The notes beneath the pieces were generated by a model. That model was not told the DNA's origin. It searched no databases and saw only the letters and a list, made by a program, of their open reading frames with translations. 64,000 nucleotides of DNA from Comamonadaceae bacterium (lineage in GTDB: Bacteria > Pseudomonadota > Gammaproteobacteria > Burkholderiales > Burkholderiaceae_C), in contig JAAFIW010000020.1 in NCBI GenBank assembly GCA_013297875.1, positions 1-64,000 on the forward strand, in the 5' to 3' direction. Made by a program: the position numbers and the translations under genes. Position 1 is the first letter of the stretch, and each line of letters opens with the position of its first letter. Positions 17,420 to 25,389 of the stretch are shown one piece after another.

Positions 17420-17728
17420 GCTGGTTTGAGAAAATCACCGAGGAATAAATCGCACACTCAAGAAGAAGCTCCTGGCGCGAACCGATGTAATTATGGTGGC
17501 TGGCGGCACAATTGCGTCGCCGCCCCGCCTCGTGCGGAAACCTCGGCGGCGTAAATGAGACAATATGCGGATTCACCTTGTCCAGTTGGCGGTGAATTCA
17601 GCGTTCTGCTGAGGGCCCCTCAAGCCCACTCTTTGCATCCCTTGTCAGCCTCAGACTGGTCTTGTAGGTAGTAACCCGCAAGGCAGGCCGATGACCCCAG
17701 CGCCCCGGACGGGCGCCTTTTTCCCAAT
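17420..17728 (+). promoter_or_regulatory. structured leader region of rhlE with terminator-like hairpin
   Basis: This gene-free region holds several hairpins in a row: ATTCACC/GGTGAAT near 17573-17597, TCAGC-GTTCT-GCTGA near 17600-17614, and lastly GCGCCC-CGGAC-GGGCGC (17700-17716) followed by CTTTTT. The last has the form of an intrinsic terminator and ends only 6 bp before the rhlE ATG. No normal ribosome-binding site is visible. An attenuated or temperature-responsive leader for the helicase is plausible. The left part also carries the DUF1631 promoter. Confidence 0.5.
17700..17722 (+). terminator. intrinsic terminator-like hairpin just before rhlE
   Basis: A six-bp all-GC stem GCGCCC / GGGCGC with loop CGGAC, then C and five T. 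It may act as an attenuator in the rhlE leader. Confidence 0.55.
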
Positions 17729-19612
17729 ATGAACTTTGATGAACTGAACCTGGCACCCGCCATCTTGAAAGCTGTGCGCGAGCTCGGCTACGAAACCCCC
17801 ACCCCGATTCAGGCACAAGCCATTCCCGCCGTACTAGACGGTCAGGACTTGCTGGCCGGCGCGCAAACCGGCACCGGCAAAACGGCCGCATTTGTGCTGC
17901 CCATGCTGCACAAGCTGAGCATGAGCCGCAGCGCCCAAAACCGCTTTGGCGGCACCGGCATCCGAGCCCTCATCCTGACGCCCACCCGCGAGCTGGCAGC
18001 GCAGGTCGAAGAAGCCGTGGGCGAGTACGGTAAATACCTGCAACTGACCTCGACCGTGATTTTTGGCGGCGTGGGCATGAACCCGCAAATCAGCCGCATT
18101 AAAAAGGGCATCGACATTCTGGTGGCCACACCGGGCCGCCTGCTCGACCTGAACCAGCAAGGCTTTTTAGATCTGTCCACCGTGCAAATGCTGGTGCTCG
18201 ACGAAGCCGACCGCATGCTGGACATGGGCTTTATTCACGACGTGAAAAAAATCCTGGCCCTAGTGCCTGCCGACAAGCAAAGCCTGCTGTTTTCGGCCAC
18301 TTTCAGCGACGAGATCCGCGACCTGGCCGGTGCCCTGCTGCGCAACCCGCAAAGCATCCAGGTCACGCCGCGCAACACCACGGTGCAGTTGATCACCCAG
18401 ACCATTCACCCAGTGGGCCGCAGCAAGAAAAAGCAGTTGCTGGCACACATCATCAACGAGCACAACTGGAGCCAGGTGCTGGTGTTCACCCGCACCAAGT
18501 TTGGTGCCAACAACGTGGCCGAGTTTTTGACCAAAAACGGCATTCAGGCCATGGCGCTGCACGGCAACAAGAGCCAGGGCGCACGCACCCAGGCGCTGGC
18601 AGGCTTCAAGAGTGGCGACATTCGCGCGCTAGTGGCCACCGACATTGCCGCCCGCGGCATTGACATTGACGACCTGCCGCACGTGGTGAATTACGAGATT
18701 CCCAACGTGAGCGAAGACTATGTGCACCGCATTGGCCGCACCGGCCGCGCCGGTGCCAGTGGCGAAGCAGTCAGCCTGGTGTGCCTGGATGAAGAAGGCT
18801 TCATGCAGGACATCGAGCGCTTCACCAAGCAGAACATCGAAGTGAAAATCGTGGACGGCTTCGGCCCCGAGCCTGGCGAGCACGCCGAGCCCATTGCCAT
18901 GGGCCGCCAGACCATTTGGGGCGGCGCCGGTAAACCCCCCAGCCGCGACGTGATGGCAGCCGCCGCCAAAGCCGCCCGCACCGAAATGCTGCAGCGGGTG
19001 CGCGAGTCCAAAGGCACGACGGGCGCTGCCGGTGGCGGCGCAGGCCGGGGCAATGCGGGCCGCAGTGGCGGCAATGCAGGCGGTGGCGGTGCCCGGGGCG
19101 GCCAGGCTCGCAGCGGTGGTGGCGCAGGCCAGGGCCCACGGCCACCGGCCCAGCCCAGACAGGCTTACGGCAACGGCCAGGGCAACCTGCCTGCGCGCGG
19201 TGGCCGGGGAGGGCATGGCGCTGGCGGCGGCTTTGGTGCACACGTGAATAACGGTGGTGGTGGTGGTGGATATGGCGACGGCCAGGATCACAACGACAGC
19301 GATGACCACCGCCAGCCGCGCGAAGGCGCGCACAACAGCCGCAGCCCGTTTGTGCAAACCGCTGCCCCCGTGCAGCGCAGCACCGACGGCCAACCCGATC
19401 CGCTGCGCACCAGCGTGGACAGCATGGGGGGCCGCGGCAGGCGTGGTGGTGGAAATGGCGGTGGCGGCGGGGGCCGAACAGGTGGTGGCAACTCAGGAGG
19501 CGGCTATGGCGGCAACGGCGGTGGTGGCGGCGGCGGACGGTCGAATCGTTCTGGTGGCGGGGGCTTCGGGCCTCGTGGGCCAGGCGGTCCTTCAAGGTCT
19601 TTTGGCCGATAA
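17729..19612 (+). CDS. rhlE: DEAD-box ATP-dependent RNA helicase with Gly-rich tail
   Basis: 627 residues. The helicase core is complete: Q motif ([13 protein letters not shown]), motif I AQTGTGKT at 45-52, [14 protein letters not shown], motif [11 protein letters not shown] near 154, SATF, and motif [12 protein letters not shown] near 333. From about residue 430 the protein becomes a long Gly/Arg/Asn-rich, disordered tail like those of RNA-binding RhlE proteins. It unwinds structured RNA in ribosome assembly and mRNA decay. A structured leader with a terminator-like hairpin precedes it. The last 107 bases overlap the start of the next gene in another frame. Confidence 0.93.
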   Translation: MNFDELNLAPAILKAVRELGYETPTPIQAQAIPAVLDGQDLLAGAQTGTGKTAAFVLPMLHKLSMSRSAQNRFGGTGIRALILTPTRELAAQVEEAVGEYGKYLQLTSTVIFGGVGMNPQISRIKKGIDILVATPGRLLDLNQQGFLDLSTVQMLVLDEADRMLDMGFIHDVKKILALVPADKQSLLFSATFSDEIRDLAGALLRNPQSIQVTPRNTTVQLITQTIHPVGRSKKKQLLAHIINEHNWSQVLVFTRTKFGANNVAEFLTKNGIQAMALHGNKSQGARTQALAGFKSGDIRALVATDIAARGIDIDDLPHVVNYEIPNVSEDYVHRIGRTGRAGASGEAVSLVCLDEEGFMQDIERFTKQNIEVKIVDGFGPEPGEHAEPIAMGRQTIWGGAGKPPSRDVMAAAAKAARTEMLQRVRESKGTTGAAGGGAGRGNAGRSGGNAGGGGARGGQARSGGGAGQGPRPPAQPRQAYGNGQGNLPARGGRGGHGAGGGFGAHVNNGGGGGGYGDGQDHNDSDDHRQPREGAHNSRSPFVQTAAPVQRSTDGQPDPLRTSVDSMGGRGRRGGGNGGGGGGRTGGGNSGGGYGGNGGGGGGGRSNRSGGGGFGPRGPGGPSRSFGR

Positions 19613-20192
19613 ATCGGTTGCCACCGTTCACAGCGTAGGCCGGCGCGTGCTGCCCGTGCAGCACGCCAAGCTGGTGCAGCACACACTTGACTTGGCAAAT
19701 CCGGCGGCGCTGGCTGCCCTGCCCCCTGTGCAGGAGGCACTTGTGGCCCTGGGCACCACCTTGAAAGTGGCAGGCAGCCGCGACGCCTTTCGGGCCATCG
19801 ATTTCACGGCTGTTGTGGCGCTCGCCCAGGCCGTATATGCACAAGGCGCTACAAAATTTGCAGTGGTCAGCGCCATGGGTGCCAGCGCCCGGTCAACGGT
19901 GTTTTACAGCCGCGTCAAAGGCGAGATGGAAGACGCCCTGCAAGCCATCTGCTTTCAGACCCTGGTGATCGCCCGCCCTTCCCTGCTGGCCGGTGCCCGC
20001 GAAGCCCTGAACCAGGCCGCCCGCCCCGGCGAACGCATCTCGCTGCTGTTTGCACGCGCGCTACGGCCACTGATTCCGGCCAACTACCAAGCCGTCAACG
20101 CAAGCCAGGTCGCAGCCGCCTTGCTGCACGCCATGCGCAAGGGGCCTGCCGGTGTGCGCGTGATGTTGTCGGGCGAACTGCAGCAGTTTTGA
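19506..20192 (+). CDS. NAD(P)-binding oxidoreductase / NAD-dependent epimerase-like
   Basis: 228 residues from the ATG at 19506. A Rossmann start ([20 protein letters not shown]) carries GxxGxxG, followed by segments typical of HTATIP2/YbjT-like atypical short-chain dehydrogenases ([39 protein letters not shown]). The first strand and the dinucleotide motif (19560-19580) lie inside the 3' end of rhlE in another frame, so a real overlap of at least ~70 bases is required for a complete protein. Substrate unknown. It is probably co-transcribed with rhlE. Confidence 0.8.
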   Translation: MAATAVVAAADGRIVLVAGASGLVGQAVLQGLLADKSVATVHSVGRRVLPVQHAKLVQHTLDLANPAALAALPPVQEALVALGTTLKVAGSRDAFRAIDFTAVVALAQAVYAQGATKFAVVSAMGASARSTVFYSRVKGEMEDALQAICFQTLVIARPSLLAGAREALNQAARPGERISLLFARALRPLIPANYQAVNASQVAAALLHAMRKGPAGVRVMLSGELQQF

Positions 20193-20203
20193 GCTGCTTT
20201 TTT

Positions 20204-20262
20204 ACTATCAATTAGATAGCTGCTTGAGCAGTATTTACTTGGGCTGGTGGCTGATTTTGTAT
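20204..20262 (+). repeat. dispersed TGCTTGAGCA element, intergenic copy
   Basis: Head ACTATCAATTAGATAGC, core TGCTTGAGCA, then TTGGGCTGGTGGCTG and TTTTG. It is located between two convergent genes. Confidence 0.85.
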
Positions 20263-20281
20263 AGAAATGACGTCGGTGCGC

Positions 20282-21475
20282 TTAGCTTGATACCCGCCGC
20301 ACCGCATCTGCACGCAGGTGCAAATCGGGCAGCAGCTCCAGGCCCAGGCCGGGCTTGTCGCCCAGACTGACTTGCCCCTTGGCCACCACCGGCAGCTCGG
20401 TCACCAGCTCCCGGTACCAGCCGGTGTAAAACGCCCGCACGCTTTCCTGAATCAGCGCGTTGGGCGCGTGCAAGCTCAAGTGCGTAGACGCCGCCCACAC
20501 CACCGGCCCCGTGCAGTCGTGCGGTGCCACGGGCAACTGCCAGGCGTCGGCCATGGCCGCGATTTTTCGCGCTTCGGTCAGGCCACCGCACCAGCTCAGG
20601 TCCAGCATCACCACACCGGCCACGCCGGTTTGCAGGTAGTCTTTAAAGCCCCACTTGTAGCTGAGCGTTTCGCTGGCGCAGATCAGGGCGTCGCAGTCTT
20701 TGGCGTAGGCCTTGAGCAAATCCAGGCTGTCCATGCGGATCGCATCTTCATGCCAGAAGGTGTTGAAAGGTTTCAGCGCGCGGGCGATTTTTTGTGCCAT
20801 CGGCAAGCGCCACAGGCTGTGAAACTCCACCATGATGTCCATTTGCTGGCCCACCGCGGAGCGGATTTTGCGAAACGGCTCCAAGGCTGAATCCAGTTCA
20901 GCCGGGCTGATGTACTGGCCGCCACTGGCCTCGGCCGCCTTGTCAAACGGCCAGATTTTCATCGCGGTGATGCCTTCGCTGAGCAGCGATTGCGCCAACT
21001 CGTCGGCATGGTGCAAAAAGCCTTGCAGGTCTTCGTAGGGGCCATTGACCTGGCCCAGTCCCCAGTTGCTGCTGGTCTGGTTGGCGTTGCTGCGCACATA
21101 TTGGTAGCCGGCGCAGGTGTTGTAAATGCGGATGCTGTCACGGCTTTTGCCGCCCAGTGCGGTGTGCAAAGGCATGCCAGCGGCCTTGCCAAAAATGTCC
21201 CACAGCGCAATGTCCACCGCGCTGTTGCCGCGCGTTTCCACACCCGAGCCGCGCCAGCCCAGATAACCCATCAAATCGGTGTTGCGCGCCTCGATGGCCA
21301 GCGGGTCTTTGCCGATGAGCCGTGGGGCCGCCCATTCGTGCAAATAGGCCTCGACCGCTTGCGCGCCCATGAAGGTTTCACCCAGCCCCACCAAGCCTTC
21401 GTCGGTGTGCAGCCGCACCCACAGAATGTTGGGGAACTCGCCCAGGCGCAGGGTTTCCAGCTGGGTGATTTTCAT
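20282..21475 (-). CDS. enolase-superfamily (MR/MLE) sugar-acid dehydratase
   Basis: 397 residues: N-terminal capping domain (to ~125), then a TIM-barrel. Likely catalytic and metal-binding residues are Lys173 (AMKIWPFD), Glu217 (MVEFHSLW), Glu243 (WHEDAIR), Glu269 (ICASETLS) and His319 (VAPHDCTGP), arranged as in galactonate/mandelate-racemase-type acid dehydratases. It should remove water from an aldonate or aldarate to give a 2-keto-3-deoxy acid. The precise substrate cannot be read. It is the last gene of a leftward unit with TRAP transporter genes, so it probably acts on the imported compound. Confidence 0.82.
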   Translation of the reverse strand: MKITQLETLRLGEFPNILWVRLHTDEGLVGLGETFMGAQAVEAYLHEWAAPRLIGKDPLAIEARNTDLMGYLGWRGSGVETRGNSAVDIALWDIFGKAAGMPLHTALGGKSRDSIRIYNTCAGYQYVRSNANQTSSNWGLGQVNGPYEDLQGFLHHADELAQSLLSEGITAMKIWPFDKAAEASGGQYISPAELDSALEPFRKIRSAVGQQMDIMVEFHSLWRLPMAQKIARALKPFNTFWHEDAIRMDSLDLLKAYAKDCDALICASETLSYKWGFKDYLQTGVAGVVMLDLSWCGGLTEARKIAAMADAWQLPVAPHDCTGPVVWAASTHLSLHAPNALIQESVRAFYTGWYRELVTELPVVAKGQVSLGDKPGLGLELLPDLHLRADAVRRVSS

Positions 21476-21484
21476 CGGAAAAGC

Positions 21485-22495
21485 TTATCCGCCGCGCGCC
21501 TTTTTCAGTGCATCCAGCACGGCGTTGACGGCTTCTGCGCCGATGGTGGGCACGTTTTTCTCGTAGACCGGTTTGACCTTCTCAAACATGCGCACCTGCT
21601 CAGCCGAGCTCACTTCGTTGACCTGCATGCCCTTGGCCTTCAAGCTGGTCAGCGCTTTTTCGTTCAGGGTGCGGTTGGCAGCACGCTGCACTTTTTGGCC
21701 TTCCATGGCGGCCTCGCGCAGCACCGCCTGCTCCTGTGCGTTCAGCTGATCCCACAGCTTTTTGCTGTACAAAATTAGGAACGGTGTGTAAGCGTGGCGC
21801 GTGACGCTCAAGAACTTTTGCACCTCGTTGAATTTGCTTGTTTCGATGGTGACAAAGGGGTTTTCCTGGCCGTCAATCGTCTTGGTTTCCAGCGCGGTAA
21901 ACACCTCGCCAAAGGCCATGGGCACGGCATTGGTACCCAGGGTTTTGAAGGTGTCTAAAAAGATGTTGTTTTGCATCACGCGCACTTTCACGCCGTCAAA
22001 GTCTTCCACCTTGGCCACCGCGCGCTTGCTGTTGGTCAGGTTTCTGAAGCCGTTTTCCCAGTAGGCCAGGTTAATCAGGCCAGCTTCTTCCAGCTTCTTG
22101 TTGAAATACACGCCAGCCGGGCCATCCAGCACGGCATCGGCCTCTTTTTCATTAGCAAACAGGAAGGGCAGATCAAACGCGCCCAGCTCTTTGACGATGC
22201 CCACCAGCGGGCTGGACGAGGTGCACACCATCTCTTGTGTGCCTGCGCGCAGGGCCTGCGTGGCCGGCAAATCGCCCCCGGCTGAGCCGCCCCAGAAGGC
22301 GACGATCTTCATCTTGCCGCCGGTTTTGGCGGTCAGAATTTCCTGCATCTTTTTCACGCCCACGCCCACCGGGTGGTCTTCGTTCACGCCGTTGGTGAAC
22401 TTGATGGTGCGCTCGGCAAACTGGGCTTGCGCGGCAGTGGCCATCAGCAGCGAAGCACCGGCCAGAAGGGATACGAGAGTTCTGCGTTTGAACAT
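21485..22495 (-). CDS. dctP: TRAP transporter substrate-binding protein
   Basis: 336 residues with a Sec signal peptide (RRTLVSLLAGASLLMATAAQAQ) and a DctP-type periplasmic receptor fold. The segments AYWENGFRNLTNSKR and the conserved Arg in VKVRVMQNNIFLDTFKTLG are those that bind a carboxylate ligand in this family. A strong ribosome-binding site (CTAGGAG) precedes the ATG. It delivers ligand to the DctQ/DctM proteins encoded just upstream. The neighbouring dehydratases and dgo genes point to a sugar acid. Confidence 0.92.
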   Translation of the reverse strand: MFKRRTLVSLLAGASLLMATAAQAQFAERTIKFTNGVNEDHPVGVGVKKMQEILTAKTGGKMKIVAFWGGSAGGDLPATQALRAGTQEMVCTSSSPLVGIVKELGAFDLPFLFANEKEADAVLDGPAGVYFNKKLEEAGLINLAYWENGFRNLTNSKRAVAKVEDFDGVKVRVMQNNIFLDTFKTLGTNAVPMAFGEVFTALETKTIDGQENPFVTIETSKFNEVQKFLSVTRHAYTPFLILYSKKLWDQLNAQEQAVLREAAMEGQKVQRAANRTLNEKALTSLKAKGMQVNEVSSAEQVRMFEKVKPVYEKNVPTIGAEAVNAVLDALKKARGG

Positions 22496-22533
22496 GGTTG
22501 TCTCCTAGGGTTTCAGGGGTTGAGAAAGTGAAA

Positions 22534-23832
22534 TCAGCGCATCCAGAATCGCAAAGGGACCATCACGATTTCGGGGAACAGCACCAGCGAAAACAGCACG
22601 ATGAGTTGGGCGATCAAAAACGGCATCACGCCCTTGAACGCGTCGTCCATGCTCACCTTGGCCACACCGCACACCACGTTCAGCACCGTGCCCACCGGCG
22701 GCGTGATGAGGCCAATCGCGTTGTTCATGATGAACAGCACACCGAAGTACACCGGGTCAATGCCCGCCTTCAACACCACGGGCATCAACACCGGTGTGAG
22801 GATGAGCACCGTGGGCGCAAAGTCCAGCGCGGTGCCCACCACCACAATCAAAATCATGATGACAAACATCAGCAGCATCTTGTTGCCCATGAAGGGTTCC
22901 AGCAGGCTGGCCACTTCGGTGGGAATATTGGCCACGGTAATCAACCAGGCACTGACCATGGCCGCGGCCACCAGAAACATCACCACGGCGGTGGTTTTGC
23001 CTGCGGTGAGCACCAGGCTGTACAGCTGCGACCACTTGAGCTCACGGTAAATGAACATGCCCACGATGAAGGAATACACCGCAGCCACCACCGCCGCTTC
23101 GGTCGGTGTGAACAAACCAAACTTCATGCCGCCAATGATCAGGATGGGCAGCACCAATGCCCAGATGCCATCCAGCGTGAGGCGCAGCCGCTCTTTGTAG
23201 GGCACGCGTGGGGCCGAGGGCACATTGTCTTTGCGCGCCACCCACCACCAGGCAATGCCGATGGCCACACCCATCAGCACACCCGGCACGATGCCAGCCA
23301 GAAACAGCTTGGTGATCGACACATTGCCCGCCACACCAAACAGAATGAATCCAATTGACGGCGGGATAACCGGCGCGATGATTCCGCCTGCCGCGATCAA
23401 GCCGCAGGAGCGGTTCAGCGGGTAGCCGGCCTGCTTCATCATGGGAATCAGGATGGCCGCCAGCGCTGCGGTGTCAGCCACCGCAGAGCCAGAGATCGAC
23501 GCCAGGATGATCGCGGCAATCACCGCCACATAGCCCAGGCCGCCCTTGAAATGCCCCACATACGACAGCGCCAGGTGCACGATGCGCCGCGACAGGCCGC
23601 CGGCGTTCATGAACTCGCCCGCCAGCAAAAAGAAGGGCACGGCCAGCAGCGGGAAGTTATCAGCGCCGTCGACAAAGCGCTGCGCAATGATTTGCGAATC
23701 AAACGCCGGCAGTTGCCCGGTGAGCGTCATCAGCGCCATCAAACACACGCCGCAAACCAGTAGTGCATAGGCAATGGGCATGCCCAGAGCCATGGCCCCC
23801 AGCAAGCTGAAAATGAAGACGCTGACGGTCAT
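22534..23832 (-). CDS. dctM: TRAP transporter large permease
   Basis: 432 residues, a hydrophobic protein of the DctM family with about 12 membrane segments. Family sequences such as FFLLAGEFMNAGGLSRRIV, SGSAVADTAALA and PVIPPSIGFILFG are visible. It forms the Na+-driven translocation channel with DctQ. Its ATG overlaps the end of dctQ by four bases. Confidence 0.93.
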   Translation of the reverse strand: MTVSVFIFSLLGAMALGMPIAYALLVCGVCLMALMTLTGQLPAFDSQIIAQRFVDGADNFPLLAVPFFLLAGEFMNAGGLSRRIVHLALSYVGHFKGGLGYVAVIAAIILASISGSAVADTAALAAILIPMMKQAGYPLNRSCGLIAAGGIIAPVIPPSIGFILFGVAGNVSITKLFLAGIVPGVLMGVAIGIAWWWVARKDNVPSAPRVPYKERLRLTLDGIWALVLPILIIGGMKFGLFTPTEAAVVAAVYSFIVGMFIYRELKWSQLYSLVLTAGKTTAVVMFLVAAAMVSAWLITVANIPTEVASLLEPFMGNKMLLMFVIMILIVVVGTALDFAPTVLILTPVLMPVVLKAGIDPVYFGVLFIMNNAIGLITPPVGTVLNVVCGVAKVSMDDAFKGVMPFLIAQLIVLFSLVLFPEIVMVPLRFWMR

Positions 23833-24377
23833 GGCTTGGCACCTTGGGAAATGGCTTGTTGCGCCTCTTTCAGGCCCTCGGCTTCGACAATCTGCACCAT
23901 GTCGGCCTCTGCCAGTTGGCCGGTGAACAGGCGGTACAGCTTGGAGATGTTGAAGATGCCCATCACCACCGCCACCACATAGCCAATGCCATAGACCCAG
24001 ATCATGGAAATGCCGACCACCGGCGAGACGTTGGTGACCTGCAACTCATGCATCTTGTAGGTGCCCAGCAAAAACAGGCCATTGCAAAACAGCATCAGCG
24101 ATTCACTCAGAAACAAGCAGACTTTTTTGCCCAGCAGCGGTAGGCGAATCACCAGTGTGTCCACGCCCAAATGCCCGCCCTCACGCATGGCCACCATCGC
24201 GCCGATGTAGGTCAGCCAGATGAAGCAGTAGCGGCTCATCTCCTCAGAGATGGTGATGCCCGAGTTGAAAACGTAGCGCAGCACCACGTTGCCAAACACC
24301 ATGATGACCATGGCCACCAGGCAGGCCACCACCAGGAACTCCAGCAGTTTGAAGAAGAGGTCTATGGGTTTTTGCAT
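23829..24377 (-). CDS. dctQ: TRAP transporter small permease
   Basis: 182 residues with four predicted membrane segments (LEFLVVACLVAMVIMVFGNVV and three more) and the DctQ signature EEMSRYCFIWLTYIGAMVAMREGGH. It pairs with DctM. It is the first gene of the leftward transport unit (dctQ-dctM-dctP-dehydratase); its promoter should lie near the inverted repeat element at 24458-24554 or just left of it. Confidence 0.9.
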   Translation of the reverse strand: MQKPIDLFFKLLEFLVVACLVAMVIMVFGNVVLRYVFNSGITISEEMSRYCFIWLTYIGAMVAMREGGHLGVDTLVIRLPLLGKKVCLFLSESLMLFCNGLFLLGTYKMHELQVTNVSPVVGISMIWVYGIGYVVAVVMGIFNISKLYRLFTGQLAEADMVQIVEAEGLKEAQQAISQGAKP

Positions 24378-24457
24378 GTTTCAGGACGGGTTCGGGCTCA
24401 AGGACGCACAAGTCGCAGAGGTCGCGCAGAGGTGCGAAAAATTTCATTCAAGTAAAC

Positions 24458-24554
24458 CGTCATTCCCGCGCAGGCGGGAATCCACGTCAGCGCGCCATGA
24501 ACGCAACGATCAGCAAAGACTTCGCGCCTGGATCCCCGCCTGCGCGGGGATGAC
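24458..24554. repeat. CGTCAT-type inverted repeat element
   Basis: The left arm CGTCATTCCCGCGCAGGCGG continues as GAATCC; the right arm is GGATCCCCGCCTGCGCGGGG then ATGACG. About 40 bp lie between. It is the same family as 11621-11719 and lies between dctQ and the FCD regulator gene. Confidence 0.75.
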
Positions 24555-24579
24555 GAGCTGTACTCAGTTGTGAACACAG

Positions 24580-25323
24580 TCAAGCCGCCTTCAGTAACGA
24601 CGCAGGCTGACTCAAGCGTGGCAAACGCCGACGCGAAGCCAGCACCTGCTCAATGTCGTCGTGCGCACCGTCGATCAACACCAATATGGCTTTTTCGGCT
24701 TTGCCGGGGTTTCGGGCAATTACGGCATCGAGCACCGCGCGGTGCAGTGGCAGTGAGCCTTTGGGGCCGTCTTTGCGGGTGGTGGAAATTTCAAAACTGG
24801 TGCGCAGCAAGGCACCTAGGGCTTTACTCATCTGCACGATCATGCGGTTGCCGCAGGCGCGCAGCAGGCCCTGGTGAAAGCGCAAGTCGTGGGTCACGTA
24901 GTCACCGCCCTGCTCTACCGCATGCTTCATGCCCGCATAGGCCGCTTCTATTTCCATGATGTCTTGCGCGCTGGCGCGCTGGGCGGCCAGGCGCACGGCG
25001 GCGGGCTCCACCACGCGGCGCAGGTCTTGCAAGTCGCGCAGAAACTCGGGGGTCAGGCCTGCCTTGCTTTGCCAGGTAATCACATCGGGGTCAAACCAGT
25101 TCCACTGGTCGTCGGGCAGCACCCGCGTGCCCACCTTGGGCCCCGTGCTCACCAGCCCCTTGGCCACCAGCGACTTGATGGCCTCGCGCACCACCGTGCG
25201 GCTCACACCCAACTCTTCGCCCAGCAAGGGCTCGGCAGGAATCGGCGAACCTGCGCTGTAGCGACCCGCCACAATGGCTTCGCCCAGGTGGTCTACCGTG
25301 TTGCCGTGGACATTTTTGATCAT
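24580..25323 (-). CDS. GntR family (FCD subfamily) regulator of the sugar-acid locus
   Basis: 247 residues with an N-terminal winged helix (LGEAIVAGRYSAG, GVSRTVVREAIKSLVAKGL) and an FCD domain. The segment WNWFDPDVITWQ is typical of the DgoR/galactonate-type subgroup. Positioned between the leftward transport genes and the rightward catabolic genes, it is the likely repressor of both. A perfect ATGGT-ATG-ACCAT dyad lies between it and the dehydratase. Effector probably the sugar acid or its keto-deoxy product (inference). Confidence 0.9.
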   Translation of the reverse strand: MIKNVHGNTVDHLGEAIVAGRYSAGSPIPAEPLLGEELGVSRTVVREAIKSLVAKGLVSTGPKVGTRVLPDDQWNWFDPDVITWQSKAGLTPEFLRDLQDLRRVVEPAAVRLAAQRASAQDIMEIEAAYAGMKHAVEQGGDYVTHDLRFHQGLLRACGNRMIVQMSKALGALLRTSFEISTTRKDGPKGSLPLHRAVLDAVIARNPGKAEKAILVLIDGAHDDIEQVLASRRRLPRLSQPASLLKAA

Positions 25324-25347
25324 GGTTTGTACTAGCCTACCCGCTCA

Positions 25348-25360
25348 ATGGTATGACCAT
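25348..25360. promoter_or_regulatory. FCD-regulator operator-like dyad
   Basis: ATGGT-ATG-ACCAT is a perfect inverted repeat in the 66-bp gap between divergent genes and fits the TGGTNNNACCA pattern bound by FadR-type regulators. Confidence 0.7.
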
Positions 25361-25389
25361 AATATGTTTGAAAATTCAGGACTAACCCT

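Noticed and set aside
17560-17728. 6S RNA, 4.5S RNA or a tRNA in the rhlE leader
   Set aside because: None of the known sequence landmarks was found; only generic hairpins.
18822-19844. Leftward open frame opposite the rhlE tail
   Set aside because: It mirrors the Gly-rich repeats of rhlE and has no recognisable protein features.
19849-19870. Another copy of the repeat head in the Rossmann gene (GGCGCTACAAAATTTGCAG)
   Set aside because: Only the first few bases match; no core or tail.
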